Part shown: positions 55,689 through 64,000 of the stretch, piece by piece
How the letters are laid out: each line of letters starts with the position of its first letter
How positions within the stretch are numbered: the stretch's first letter is position 1
Notes under the pieces: model-generated
What the model saw: only the letters and a program-made list of their open reading frames with translations
The model's database searches: none
What the model was told of the DNA's origin: nothing
Position numbers and translations under genes: made by a program
Origin: Dictyoglomus thermophilum H-6-12
Lineage (GTDB): Bacteria; Dictyoglomota; Dictyoglomia; Dictyoglomales; Dictyoglomaceae
Assembly: GCF_000020965.1 (NCBI RefSeq)
Contig: NC_011297.1
Coordinates: forward strand, 1,254,387 to 1,318,386
Length of the DNA stretch: 64,000 bases
Direction: 5' to 3'

Positions 55689-56576
55689 TTACCAACCTCT
55701 TACCTGTAATAATTCGGTTTCAGAAAGTTTTCTCACATCAATACCTGGCATAGGCTCCCCTAGATCCTCCGAGATCTCGGCCAAGACATAAGGATCATCA
55801 TAATAAGTCACAGCAAGAACTATAGCTCTTGCCCTCTTCCTAGGATCCTTAGACTTAAATATTCCAGAACCTACAAACACACCATCAGCACCAAGATGCA
55901 TCATCAAAGCAGCATCAGCAGGAGTAGCAATACCACCAGCAGCAAAATTCACTACAGGAAGTCTTCCCAATTTCTTAGTCTCTATTACAAGCTCCAGAGG
56001 AGCACCAAGTTCCTTAGCCTTCGCTACTAATTCTTCATCAGGAAGAAGAGCCAAAGCCCTTATCTCATCCATAATTTGCCTCATATGGCGTACAGCTTCC
56101 ACCACATTTCCGGTACCTGCTTCTCCTTTGGTTCTAATCATAGCTGCGCCTTCTGCAATTCTCCTCAGTGCTTCTCCTAAATCCCTAGCGCCACATACAA
56201 AAGGAACTTTGAATAAATGTTTATTTATATGATACTTTTCATCGGCAGGGGTCAGCACTTCGCTTTCATCAATAAAATCCACACCAAGAGCCTCTAAAAT
56301 TTGAGCCTCTACAAAATGGCCAATTCTAACTTTTGCCATAACCGGAATGCTAACTGCTGACATAATCTCTTTTATTTTTTTAGGATCTGCCATTCTTGCC
56401 ACTCCGCCCTGAGCTCTTATGTCAGCAGGAACTCTTTCCAAAGCCATAACTGCAACAGCCCCGGCCTCCTCAGCAATTTCGGCCTGTTCTGCGTTAGTTA
56501 CATCCATAATCACTCCACCTTTTAACATCTGAGCTAAACCTCTTTTTACTTTATCTGTTCCTGTAAAGACTTGCAT
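55689..56576 (-). CDS. pdxS: Pyridoxal 5'-phosphate synthase subunit PdxS
   Basis: Builds PLP from ribose 5-phosphate, glyceraldehyde 3-phosphate and ammonia; dodecameric TIM barrel. 295 residues, very conserved: [40 protein letters not shown] (Lys-rich neighbourhood), [39 protein letters not shown], and [18 protein letters not shown]. Strong GAAGGAGGG before the ATG. First gene of the long run down to thpR, under the promoter at 56628. Confidence 0.97.
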
Positions 56577-56627
56577 TTATAACACCCTCCTTCGAAAAAA
56601 CTATTCACATTTTTCTATTTTTCTAAA

Positions 56628-56656
56628 TGTATACTCCTTTTATATGAATTTGTCAA
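56628..56656 (-). promoter_or_regulatory. Promoter of pdxS and the long minus-strand run
   Basis: Minus strand: TTGACA (56651-56656), 17-base spacer, TATACA (56628-56633). The start near 56621 gives a leader of about 45 bases ending in GAAGGAGGG. No CtsR-like heptad repeat is seen around it. Confidence 0.75.
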
Positions 56657-56678
56657 AACAGAGTATATTAAATTTTTA

Positions 56679-58457
56679 TTAAGAAGAATCATGGAAATAT
56701 AGATAAATCTTTTCGGCAATTTTTTCAGAAATTCCTGGAACTTTTTTCAAATCTTCCAAAGAGGCTTTTTTTAGATTCTCTAAAGTACTAAAAGCTTCCA
56801 AAAGAATTTTCATTCTTTTCTCTCCTACTCCAGGTATTTTATCCAAATGAGAATCCATTAATTTCTTACTCCTTAATTTTCTATGATAAGATACAGCAAA
56901 CCTATGAGCTTCATCCCTTACCTGTTGGAGAAGATGTAGAGCAGGAGAATCGTAAGAAAGCAAAATAGGTTCTGACCTTCCTGGAACAAAAATCTCTTCT
57001 TTCTCTTTAGCAAGAGCTAATATAAATTTAGGCTCTATTTTTAGTTCATTAAAAACCTCTAAAACTGCACTCAGTTGACCCTTTCCTCCGTCTATAAGCA
57101 TAATATCTGGTAAAGGATCTTCTTCAATATTTTTCAATCTTCTTCTTATTACTTCCTGAAGCATCAAGTAATCATTAGGTAATTCTGGAGTATATTTAAT
57201 TTTATATCTTCTATATTTAGTTTTCTCTGGATAACCATTTTGAAAATAGACTCTTGATCCTACAGCCTCTCTCCCCTGAAGATTTGAAATGTCATAACCT
57301 TCTATAGAAACAGGTAAATTTTGTAGATTAAAAATCCTTTGAAGCTCTGAAAGAGCCAACCAGACCTTTTCTGACTTAATGCTCTCAATTGTTAAATCCT
57401 TTAATGCCATGCCTAAAAGCTTTTCTTCTTCTTCATTCTCCGGTGTCCTCAAAACTACTTCAGATCCCTTTCTTTTACACAAAAATTCTTTTAAATTCAC
57501 CTCTTCTTCAGAAAATGGAGAAGGTACCACTATTACCTCAGGAATTTCTCCTCTTGAATAATATTGCAATACAAAACTTTCTATAAGCTCATCATTAGAA
57601 CATATCTCAGGTAGAGTTAAATTAAATATCCTCTTCTCAATCAACTTTCCCTCTCTTATTAAGTAAACTAAAGCCTTAGCCTTATGATCCTCCACATAAA
57701 ACTGTATAAGATCTTTATTCTCACGATTAAAAGAAACAATTTTTTGCTTTTCACTTAAGTTTTGTAATAATCTTATCTTATCTCTTATCTTCGCTGCCTT
57801 TTCAAACTCAAGATTTTTAGAATACTCTTGCATTTGATCATAAAGTTTTTCTATAATCTCCTCATACTTTCCATCTAAAAAATCGATAACCCCTTTTACA
57901 ATTTCCCAATACTCTTCTTTTGTAATATAATTTTGACACGGAGCCTTACAATTGCCGATAAAATAGTTTAGACAGGGTCTCTTAGGTTTTGATTTTGGTA
58001 AATTCCAATTACAGGATCTTAAGTTAAATATCTTCTTGACCATAGATATGGTCTCTCTTACTGTTCCACTTTGAGTATAAGGACCGTAATACCTTGCACC
58101 ATCATCTTCAAAACGTCTCGCAAGAACAAGTCTTGGATACTCCTCATAGAGGGTCAATTTCAACATTGGGTATTGCTTATCATCTCTTAATTGTACATTC
58201 ATTATAGGTCTATATTTCTTTATAAGTACTGATTCTAAAATCAAGGCCTCTGTCTCGGTGTCTGTTATATAAAACTCTATATTCTTGGCTTTCTTTAAAA
58301 TATAGTTACTTTTGGGGGAGTCATCATTAAAATAAGAAAGAACCCTCTTTCTCAGGTTTTTGGCTTTGCCTACATAAATTACCTTACCTGAGTGATCATA
58401 GAAAATATATACTCCAGTACTTTCAGGAAAATTTTCTACTTTTTGTTTTAGATCCAT
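56679..58457 (-). CDS. uvrC: UvrABC excinuclease subunit C
   Basis: Makes both incisions during nucleotide excision repair. 592 residues: GIY-YIG domain at the N terminus (STGVYIFYD, VIYVGKAKNLRKRV), Cys-rich PKRPCLNYFIGNCKAPC, UVR motif (EYSKNLEFEKAAKIRDKI), RNase H-like endonuclease (GYDISNLQGREAVGS and DIMLIDGGKGQL), and C-terminal HhH repeats (LDKIPGVGEKRMKIL). ATG at 58457 is chosen as the family-like start; two earlier in-frame ATG/ATA codons extend into a putative promoter. No Shine-Dalgarno site precedes any of them. Confidence 0.93.
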   Translation of the reverse strand: MDLKQKVENFPESTGVYIFYDHSGKVIYVGKAKNLRKRVLSYFNDDSPKSNYILKKAKNIEFYITDTETEALILESVLIKKYRPIMNVQLRDDKQYPMLKLTLYEEYPRLVLARRFEDDGARYYGPYTQSGTVRETISMVKKIFNLRSCNWNLPKSKPKRPCLNYFIGNCKAPCQNYITKEEYWEIVKGVIDFLDGKYEEIIEKLYDQMQEYSKNLEFEKAAKIRDKIRLLQNLSEKQKIVSFNRENKDLIQFYVEDHKAKALVYLIREGKLIEKRIFNLTLPEICSNDELIESFVLQYYSRGEIPEVIVVPSPFSEEEVNLKEFLCKRKGSEVVLRTPENEEEEKLLGMALKDLTIESIKSEKVWLALSELQRIFNLQNLPVSIEGYDISNLQGREAVGSRVYFQNGYPEKTKYRRYKIKYTPELPNDYLMLQEVIRRRLKNIEEDPLPDIMLIDGGKGQLSAVLEVFNELKIEPKFILALAKEKEEIFVPGRSEPILLSYDSPALHLLQQVRDEAHRFAVSYHRKLRSKKLMDSHLDKIPGVGEKRMKILLEAFSTLENLKKASLEDLKKVPGISEKIAEKIYLYFHDSS

Positions 58458-58527
58458 TATAAAAAAATCATTTCTCATTATATAAAATAATTTTAAGACA
58501 ACTAAAATCAAAACTCAATGCAAGAAG

Positions 58528-58556
58528 TTGCATTAAGCCTCAATATAATGTATATT
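58528..58556 (+). promoter_or_regulatory. Promoter of argS
   Basis: TTGCAT (58528-58533), 17-base spacer, TATATT (58551-58556). The start near 58563 precedes the AAGGTGAGGAG ribosome site of argS by about 15 bases. It lies back to back with the uvrC promoter region. Confidence 0.6.
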
Positions 58557-58593
58557 ATTAAAATAGTTTTTGAGAATAAGGTGAGGAGAAACA

Positions 58594-60246
58594 ATGAGAA
58601 AGCATATTTATGAGCTCATAAAAAATGCTATAAATGTCTTAAAAGAAAAAGAAAATTTCACAACAGATGAGATTGAAATAATTATAGAAACCCCAAAACA
58701 AAAAGAATACGGAGATTATGCAACAGCCGTTGCACTCCAAATTGCTCAGAAGAACAAAAAACCGCCAAGAATAGTAGCCGAAAAAATTTTAGAAAACTTA
58801 GAAAAATCCCCATTTATTAGAAAGGCAGAGATTGCTGGTCCTGGATTTATAAACTTTTTCCTTAACGACGAAGCACTATGGGAGACTTTGAGATTAATCA
58901 GAAAAGATTTAGATAGTTTTGTAAGCATACCTCCTAAAAAGAAAAAGATACAATTAGAGTTTGGAAGCATCAATCCCACAGGCCCCATGCATATAGCTCA
59001 TGCAAGAGGCGTAACCATAGGCGATTCTTTAGCAAATCTATTTAGAAGAATAGGCTGGAATGTGGAAAAAGAGTTCTACATAAATGATGCTGGAAACCAA
59101 ATTGATCTTCTTGGGGAGTCTCTTTATGCGAGGTATATGCAACTCTTAGGATATGATCATCCAGTACCAGATGAAGGCTATCATGGAAACTATCTTATAG
59201 AATTAGCAAAAGAACTATTAAACCAAAAAGATCAAATAGAGAAAATGAATGAAACAGAGAAGAAGAAGTTTTTCAAAGAATACGCCTTAAGTAAGATGTT
59301 AGAAGATATTAAAACAACTCTTCTTGACTTTGGGGTAGAATATGACGTTTGGTTTAGTGAGCGAACCTTACACGAAAATGGTAAAGTAAAAGAAGTATTA
59401 GATATTCTTGTAAAAAATGGATATGCCTATGAAAAGGATGGTGCCATCTGGTTTTTATCCACAAAATTTGGTGATGAGAAAGATAGAGTTCTTGTTAAAA
59501 GTGATGGCAAACCAACTTACTTTTTAGCTGACATTGCTTATCATCTAAATAAAATCCAGAGAGGATTCGATTGGATAATTGATGTGTGGGGAGCAGATCA
59601 TCATAGTCATGTCACCAGATTAAAGGGAGCAATTCAAGCCTTAGGATATCCTAAAGATATCCTTGAAATAATTCTTGTCCAAATGGTAAGGTTAATGAAA
59701 GGCAACGAAGAAATAAAAATGTCAAAAAGGACAGGAGATTTTGTAACCCTTAAAGAAGTGCAAGAAGAAGTTGGAAAAGATCCTATAAGATTTTTCTTCT
59801 TATTAAGAAGCCCTGAAAGCCAACTCGATTTTGATATAGAACTTGCCAAAAAACAATCAGTAGAGAACCCTGTTTACTATGTACAATATGCTCATGCAAG
59901 ATGCTGTAGTATTCTTAAAAACGCAGAAGCAAAAGGATATAACTTAGCAGACTTAGATCAAGCCAACCTATCCCTACTTAAAGAAGAAAAAGAAAAAGAC
60001 CTAATATTAAATCTTTTAAGATATCCTGAAAAACTCGACGATATTACAAGAACCTTAGAAATACATCAACTTCCTTTCTATTTATTAAACCTTAGCACTC
60101 TCTTCCATGGATACTATGATTCCCATAAGGTTATAACCGAAGACAGAGATCTAACATTAGCAAGACTTGTGCTCATAGACTGTATTAGAATAATAATAAA
60201 AGATGCCTTAAGCATACTTGGGGTATCAGCTCCCGAAAAAATGTAA
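58594..60246 (+). CDS. argS: Arginyl-tRNA synthetase
   Basis: Charges tRNA-Arg. 550 residues: N-terminal Add-1 domain with KEYGDYATAVALQIA, HIGH-type motif in INPTGPMHIAHARG (about 129-142), EKEFYINDAGNQI, IDVWGADHHSHV, the KMSK motif in IKMSKRTGDFVTL, and a DALR-type anticodon domain at the C terminus. Leads a plus-strand operon: the MBL-fold gene follows 12 bases after its stop. Confidence 0.96.
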   Translation: MRKHIYELIKNAINVLKEKENFTTDEIEIIIETPKQKEYGDYATAVALQIAQKNKKPPRIVAEKILENLEKSPFIRKAEIAGPGFINFFLNDEALWETLRLIRKDLDSFVSIPPKKKKIQLEFGSINPTGPMHIAHARGVTIGDSLANLFRRIGWNVEKEFYINDAGNQIDLLGESLYARYMQLLGYDHPVPDEGYHGNYLIELAKELLNQKDQIEKMNETEKKKFFKEYALSKMLEDIKTTLLDFGVEYDVWFSERTLHENGKVKEVLDILVKNGYAYEKDGAIWFLSTKFGDEKDRVLVKSDGKPTYFLADIAYHLNKIQRGFDWIIDVWGADHHSHVTRLKGAIQALGYPKDILEIILVQMVRLMKGNEEIKMSKRTGDFVTLKEVQEEVGKDPIRFFFLLRSPESQLDFDIELAKKQSVENPVYYVQYAHARCCSILKNAEAKGYNLADLDQANLSLLKEEKEKDLILNLLRYPEKLDDITRTLEIHQLPFYLLNLSTLFHGYYDSHKVITEDRDLTLARLVLIDCIRIIIKDALSILGVSAPEKM

Positions 60247-60258
60247 GGGGGTGTGAAT

Positions 60259-60897
60259 ATGAGAATAAGATGGTACGGACATGCATGCTTTCTCTTTATA
60301 AATTCTGAGGGCAAAAAGATCCTCACAGATCCTTTTGATTCATCGGTAGGATATCCTTTACCTGATGTAGAACCTGATATAGTTACTGTAAGCCATGAAC
60401 ACTTCGATCACAATGCTGTCCATATATTAAAAGGAAATCCAATAGTAGTACAAGGAGAAGGAGAAACCCAAATAAACAACGTTAAAATAAAAGGATTTAA
60501 CACATTCCATGATGAGGAAGGTGGAAAGAAAAGAGGAGTTAACACTATCTATCTTATTGAAACCGATGAAATTAAGATATTGCATTTAGGAGACTTAGGA
60601 CATGTATTAACTAATGAGTATAAGGAAAAAGTTGGCGAGGTAAATATACTTTGCATTCCTGTAGGAGGCACATTTACTATTGATGCTTCTTCTGCAATAA
60701 AAGTAGTAGAGCTTATAAAGCCTAATATTGTGATACCAATGCACTATAAAACTCCTCACTTAAAATTTGATCTTGCAAAAGTAGACGACTTCGTTAATGA
60801 AGTTAGTTACCCTGTAAAAAGATTTGAGGAGAAAGAAATAGAAGTAAATAAGAATAATATTCCCTCTTCCACAGAAGTTTGGGTCTTATCTTATTAA
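60259..60897 (+). CDS. MBL-fold metal-dependent hydrolase (UPF0173/UlaG-like)
   Basis: Metallo-beta-lactamase fold protein, 212 residues. N-terminal RIRWYGHACFLF, metal motif HEHFDH (about 47-52), LHLGDLGHVLT with a further ligand, and a final PMHYKTPHL. This pattern is that of the UPF0173/UlaG-like L-ascorbate-6-phosphate-lactonase relatives; the true substrate is unknown. ATG at 60259 is preferred because GGGGG lies seven bases upstream; a GTG two codons earlier is also possible. Confidence 0.88.
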   Translation: MRIRWYGHACFLFINSEGKKILTDPFDSSVGYPLPDVEPDIVTVSHEHFDHNAVHILKGNPIVVQGEGETQINNVKIKGFNTFHDEEGGKKRGVNTIYLIETDEIKILHLGDLGHVLTNEYKEKVGEVNILCIPVGGTFTIDASSAIKVVELIKPNIVIPMHYKTPHLKFDLAKVDDFVNEVSYPVKRFEEKEIEVNKNNIPSSTEVWVLSY

Positions 60898-60932
60898 CCC
60901 CAAAATCAGTTCAAATCTTAGGAGGCATATCT

Positions 60933-61484
60933 ATGAATAGAGAAGAAGCCCTAACCAAAGTTAAAAAATATGTAAAAAATAAAAATCTAATAAAACATAT
61001 GCTAGCTACAGAATCTATCATGAGAGCCCTTGCCAAAAGATTTAATGAGGATGAAGAAAAATGGGGATTGGCCGGACTCTTACATGACATAGACTATGAA
61101 CTTACTGAAAAAGAGCCAGAAAAACACAGCCTCCTTGCAGAAGAGTTATTAAAAGACGATAATTTACCAGAAGACGTCATAGAAGCAATAAAGGCTCACA
61201 ACGAGATACATCAATTACCAAGAGAAACTCTCCTTGCAAAGGCTTTATATGCAGTAGATCCTTTAACAGGGTTAATTGTTGCTGCTGCTCTAATTCATCC
61301 AGAGAAGAAATTAGCTCCTTTAGATGTAAATTTCATTCTTAATAGATTCAAAGAAAAAAGCTTTGCAAGAGGAGCAAATAGGGAACAAATCAAAACTTGC
61401 GAGGAATTTGGTTTAAGCTTAGAAGAATTCATAAATATAGGCTTAGAAGCCATGAAGTCAATATCAGACGAATTAGGACTGTAA
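60933..61484 (+). CDS. HD-domain hydrolase of unknown substrate
   Basis: Small HD-superfamily protein, 183 residues. HMLATESIMRALAKRF, the HD pair in GLLHDIDYEL, KHSLLAEELL, IKAHNEIH supply the metal ligands. It resembles the predicted HDIG hydrolases often linked to tRNA or nucleotide metabolism. ATG at 60933 has AGGAGG eight bases upstream; the longer frame from 60879 overlaps the MBL gene and lacks a site. Between the MBL-fold gene and queT. Confidence 0.85.
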   Translation: MNREEALTKVKKYVKNKNLIKHMLATESIMRALAKRFNEDEEKWGLAGLLHDIDYELTEKEPEKHSLLAEELLKDDNLPEDVIEAIKAHNEIHQLPRETLLAKALYAVDPLTGLIVAAALIHPEKKLAPLDVNFILNRFKEKSFARGANREQIKTCEEFGLSLEEFINIGLEAMKSISDELGL

Positions 61485-61496
61485 GGAGGAAGAGCG

Positions 61497-61970
61497 ATGT
61501 CCTCAAAAAAAATCGCAAGAATATCTATATATGCAGCGTCTTATGCAGTATTAACTGTAATACTAAGTCCTATAAGCTATGGTCCCATTCAAGTAAGAGT
61601 ATCTGAATTTATGACTCTATTCCCTTTTATAGATAAGATGGCAATACCAGGACTTTTCATAGGCTGCGCCATAGCTAACTTATTTAGCCCTGCTGGCTGG
61701 ATAGATGTTATCTTTGGAAGTTTATTTACCTTAATTGCAGCTTTTTTAACAAGAAAAATGCCTAATGTTTACCTTGCTCCTCTACCGCCTATACTTGTTA
61801 ATGCTTTTGGAGTTAGTTTATATCTTCATTTATTCTTCAAGTTACCTTATTTACTGAATGTTCTATATATAGGCTTAGGAGAGGCTATCGCCACATATTT
61901 CATTGGACTTCCTCTCTTACTTTACATACTCAAGAATGAAAATCTTAAAAAAATCTTCAGTAAGGAGTAG
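61497..61970 (+). CDS. queT: QueT family transporter S component
   Basis: Membrane protein (157 residues, about five helices) of the QueT/ECF S-component family, believed to import queuosine precursors. Family-like segments: ILSPISYGPIQVRVSEFMT, IPGLFIGCAIANLFSPAGWIDVIFGSL, PNVYLAPLPPILVNAFG. In Firmicutes queT genes often carry a preQ1 riboswitch; here only AAGGAGG precedes the ATG and the gene sits inside the argS-tyrS operon. Its ECF energizing genes are not in the window. Confidence 0.88.
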   Translation: MSSKKIARISIYAASYAVLTVILSPISYGPIQVRVSEFMTLFPFIDKMAIPGLFIGCAIANLFSPAGWIDVIFGSLFTLIAAFLTRKMPNVYLAPLPPILVNAFGVSLYLHLFFKLPYLLNVLYIGLGEAIATYFIGLPLLLYILKNENLKKIFSKE

Positions 61971-61973
61971 AGG

Positions 61974-63191
61974 ATGATGAAGAAAATAAGTATTGAGGAA
62001 GAATTGGAAATATTAAAATCTAACGTGGTAGAGATAATCCCTGAAGATGGTTTGTACGAAAAACTAAAAAAGGCAAGAGAAGAAGGAAGGCCACTAAGGG
62101 TAAAATTAGGAGCAGATCCTTCTGCCCCTGACCTACATCTGGGACACGCAGTAGTATTGAGAAAATTAAAACAATTTCAAGATCTTGGACATCAAGTAGT
62201 ATTTATCATAGGAGATTTTACTGCAAGAATAGGTGATCCTTCAGGTAGAAGTGAAACAAGAAAACCCCTAACCCCAGAACAAGTCAAGAAAAATGCCTTA
62301 ACTTATCAAGAACAGGTAGGTAAGATTCTTGATGTTTCAAAGGCAGAAATAAGGTATCAAGAAGAATGGTTTGGGAAAATGAAATTAGAGGATGTATTAG
62401 TTTTAACCTCAAAATACACTATCGCAAGAATGCTTGAAAGAGACGACTTTGCTCAAAGATTCAAAGAACAAAAACCAATTTTTATTCATGAGATCATGTA
62501 CCCATTGCTCCAAGCTTATGATTCTGTAGCTATAAAAGCAGACATAGAATTAGGAGGAACTGATCAAAAATTTAATCTTATAGTAGGAAGAGAAATTCAA
62601 AGAGAATACGGCTTAGAACCACAAGTAGCAATGTTGATGCCAATATTGGAAGGCCTTGACGGAAAACAAAAAATGAGCAAAAGTCTTGGAAACTACATAG
62701 GTCTTACTGAGCCACCCAACCAGATGTATGGAAAAGTAATGTCTATTCCTGACGAATTAATAATAAGATATTTTGAACTTGCAACAGAATTACCTAAAGA
62801 AGAAATTAGAAAAATAGAACAGGAAATGAGAGAAGGAAAACTTAATCCTAGAGATGCGAAAGCAAGATTAGCAAGAGAAATTGTAAAGATATATCATGGA
62901 GAAGAAGCAAGCTTAAAAGCCGAGGAAGAGTTTAATAGAATCTTTAGAAATAAAGAATTACCTGAGAATGTACCTGAAGTTGAAATATCGGAACCTAAGA
63001 TATGGATTGTGAAATTATTAACCCAAGTCGGAGCAGCCAAAAGCAACAGTGAAGCAAAAAGATTAATTTCCCAAGGGGCAGTAGAAATAGATGGCACGAG
63101 AATAGAAGACATAAATTTGGATATTTCCATTGACAAACCCTTTATATTAAGGGTTGGAAAGCATTTCTTTAGGAGGATAAAAAGGGCATGA
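61974..63191 (+). CDS. tyrS: Tyrosyl-tRNA synthetase
   Basis: Class I synthetase of 405 residues charging tRNA-Tyr. KLGADPSAPDLHLGHAVVL contains the HIGH-type HLGH (about 52-55); DFTARIGDPSGRSETR follows, then QAYDSVAIKADIELGGTDQ, KMSKSLGN (about 232-239), and a C-terminal S4 domain (AKSNSEAKRLISQGAVEIDG). Two consecutive ATGs; I keep the first, which follows AAGGAG. Its stop overlaps the next gene as ATGA. Confidence 0.96.
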   Translation: MMKKISIEEELEILKSNVVEIIPEDGLYEKLKKAREEGRPLRVKLGADPSAPDLHLGHAVVLRKLKQFQDLGHQVVFIIGDFTARIGDPSGRSETRKPLTPEQVKKNALTYQEQVGKILDVSKAEIRYQEEWFGKMKLEDVLVLTSKYTIARMLERDDFAQRFKEQKPIFIHEIMYPLLQAYDSVAIKADIELGGTDQKFNLIVGREIQREYGLEPQVAMLMPILEGLDGKQKMSKSLGNYIGLTEPPNQMYGKVMSIPDELIIRYFELATELPKEEIRKIEQEMREGKLNPRDAKARLAREIVKIYHGEEASLKAEEEFNRIFRNKELPENVPEVEISEPKIWIVKLLTQVGAAKSNSEAKRLISQGAVEIDGTRIEDINLDISIDKPFILRVGKHFFRRIKRA

Positions 63192-64000
63192 GAAAAGGAA
63201 AAAAAAGAGCAATTGCTATTACAGTGTTTTTCGGTAGTTTAGTAATAATAGCCTCTGCAAAAATCATAGAGAATAACTATCTATGGAGGAATTTTTCTCA
63301 TTTAAGACCTATAAGAGAAGTTATTCTTACCGATGGGAACAAAAGACCTATAAAAGTTAAAACAAATGCTGGATTTGTTTGGGAGGTACTTGAAGAGCAA
63401 AAAATTAAATTGTCTAAGTACGACATTGTAAGTCCACCTGCAAGAACTCCACTGACTGAAAGAATAAAAGAAATAAAAATCACAAGAGTAAGCGAGAGCA
63501 CTACTAAGAGGATAGAAATTATTGAACCTAAAATAATCTTGAAAGTAACCTATTCTAAATCCTACAGTGAAAGAATAAAAACTCACGGAATACCCGGTAA
63601 AATAGAAAAAGTCTACAAAAAGAGAATCATTAATGGAAAACTTGAAAAAGAAGTTTTAATCTCAAGAAAAGAACTTCAAAAAATGTCCCCGACTGTTATA
63701 GAAGTTACCACCCCTGTTATCAAGTATCTTAAATTAGAATCTGCCACTTTTGAAGTAGTAAAACCCATCAAAGTAACTGCTACTGCCTACGAACCCTGGA
63801 CCGGTGGTGATGGAAATAATATCACTGCCCTTGGATGGAAAGCATCGAAAGGAATTATAGCTGTAGATCCAAGATATATACCTTTAAGGAGTGCATTTTA
63901 TATCCCAAACTATGGTTTTGCTTTAGCAGGAGATACAGGCGGACTCATAAAAGGATGGAGAGTAGACCTATGCTTTCCCACTTTAAGAGAAGTAAAGTAT
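63188..64000 (+). CDS. G5/3D-domain cell-wall protein (YabE-like), cut by the right edge
   Basis: Starts at ATG 63188 overlapping the tyrS stop; 271 residues visible and no stop before the end. N-terminal signal/TM helix (about 7-27), a DUF348-type segment (NAGFVWEVLEEQKIKLSKYD), a G5 domain (about 107-170, with RIKTHGIPGKIEKVYKKRI), and a 3D domain (TATAYEPWTGGDGNN, ALGWKASKGIIAVDPRYIPL, GDTGG). The visible Asp residues match those of 3D/lytic transglycosylase-like domains of YabE and RpfB. Probably trims peptidoglycan at the cell surface. The last residues are lost beyond 64000. Confidence 0.9.
   Translation, partial: MRKGKKRAIAITVFFGSLVIIASAKIIENNYLWRNFSHLRPIREVILTDGNKRPIKVKTNAGFVWEVLEEQKIKLSKYDIVSPPARTPLTERIKEIKITRVSESTTKRIEIIEPKIILKVTYSKSYSERIKTHGIPGKIEKVYKKRIINGKLEKEVLISRKELQKMSPTVIEVTTPVIKYLKLESATFEVVKPIKVTATAYEPWTGGDGNNITALGWKASKGIIAVDPRYIPLRSAFYIPNYGFALAGDTGGLIKGWRVDLCFPTLREVKY

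Noticed and set aside
61485-61496. Possible preQ1 riboswitch before queT
   Set aside because: Only 12 bases, occupied by the ribosome site.

Overview
The window is AT-rich (roughly one third G+C by eye) and very tightly packed: most neighbouring genes overlap or are a few bases apart, and no gap between genes exceeds about 250 bases. Gene content and order mix a Firmicutes-like backbone (yicC-remA-gmk-rpoZ-priA-def-fmt-rsmB-rlmN-rpe; mcsA-mcsB-clpC-radA-disA-PIN/TRAM-ispD-ispF) with thermophile-type traits such as a membrane pyrophosphatase, PurL/Q/S, pdxST, an IleS2-like isoleucyl-tRNA synthetase and spermidine synthesis. My best guess is a Dictyoglomus species or close relative. This rests on protein character and synteny, not on any search. 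Promoters are near-consensus sigma-A types (TTGACA, about 17, TATAAT).

Layout. 1-3582 (minus): a purine operon purB-purS-purQ-purL (purL runs off the left edge). It is preceded by a promoter lying in the end of eno, a guanine riboswitch, a ykkC-type riboswitch best read as the PRPP class, and one terminator. 3565-4839 (minus): eno. 5000-9693 (plus): a purine-type phosphoribosyltransferase, a NUDIX-glycosyltransferase fusion, and a sugar nucleotidyltransferase fused to a degenerate phosphomannomutase domain. 9701-11810: hppA as its own unit with promoter and terminator. 11833-17469 (plus): ileS followed by a BtuFCD/FecBCD-like ABC importer. 17450-27788 (minus): an unknown membrane protein, then the rpe to yicC housekeeping block, including a PASTA-only membrane protein where Bacillus carries the PrkC kinase, and a PriA that has lost its helicase motifs. 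27789-27852: a compact divergent promoter pair that appears to give leaderless or nearly leaderless mRNAs. 27853-30809 (plus): rsmI-plsX-pilT, pilT with an apparent AUA start. 30806-33191 (minus): a barrel glycosidase-like protein and a GT4 glycosyltransferase. 33227-35900 (minus): speD-speE, two 41-codon genes (one Cys-rich, one membrane), aroK-aroQ. 36002-56656 (minus): a run of about 20 kb from pdxS to thpR covering vitamin B6, arginine-phosphorylation proteolysis, DNA repair and c-di-AMP, isoprenoids, RNA modification, nucleoside salvage, chromosome segregation and phospholipid synthesis. 56679-58457 (minus): uvrC. 58528-64000 (plus): argS, an MBL-fold hydrolase, an HD protein, queT, tyrS and a G5/3D cell-wall protein cut by the right edge.

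The most interesting signals are the tandem guanine-PRPP riboswitch, the divergent leaderless promoter, the helicase-dead PriA, the kinase-less PASTA protein at the prkC position, the AUA-initiated pilT, and the 41-residue protein with two CCxxCPxYNEC repeats. I saw no tRNA, rRNA, CRISPR array, insertion sequence, prophage or obviously foreign island.
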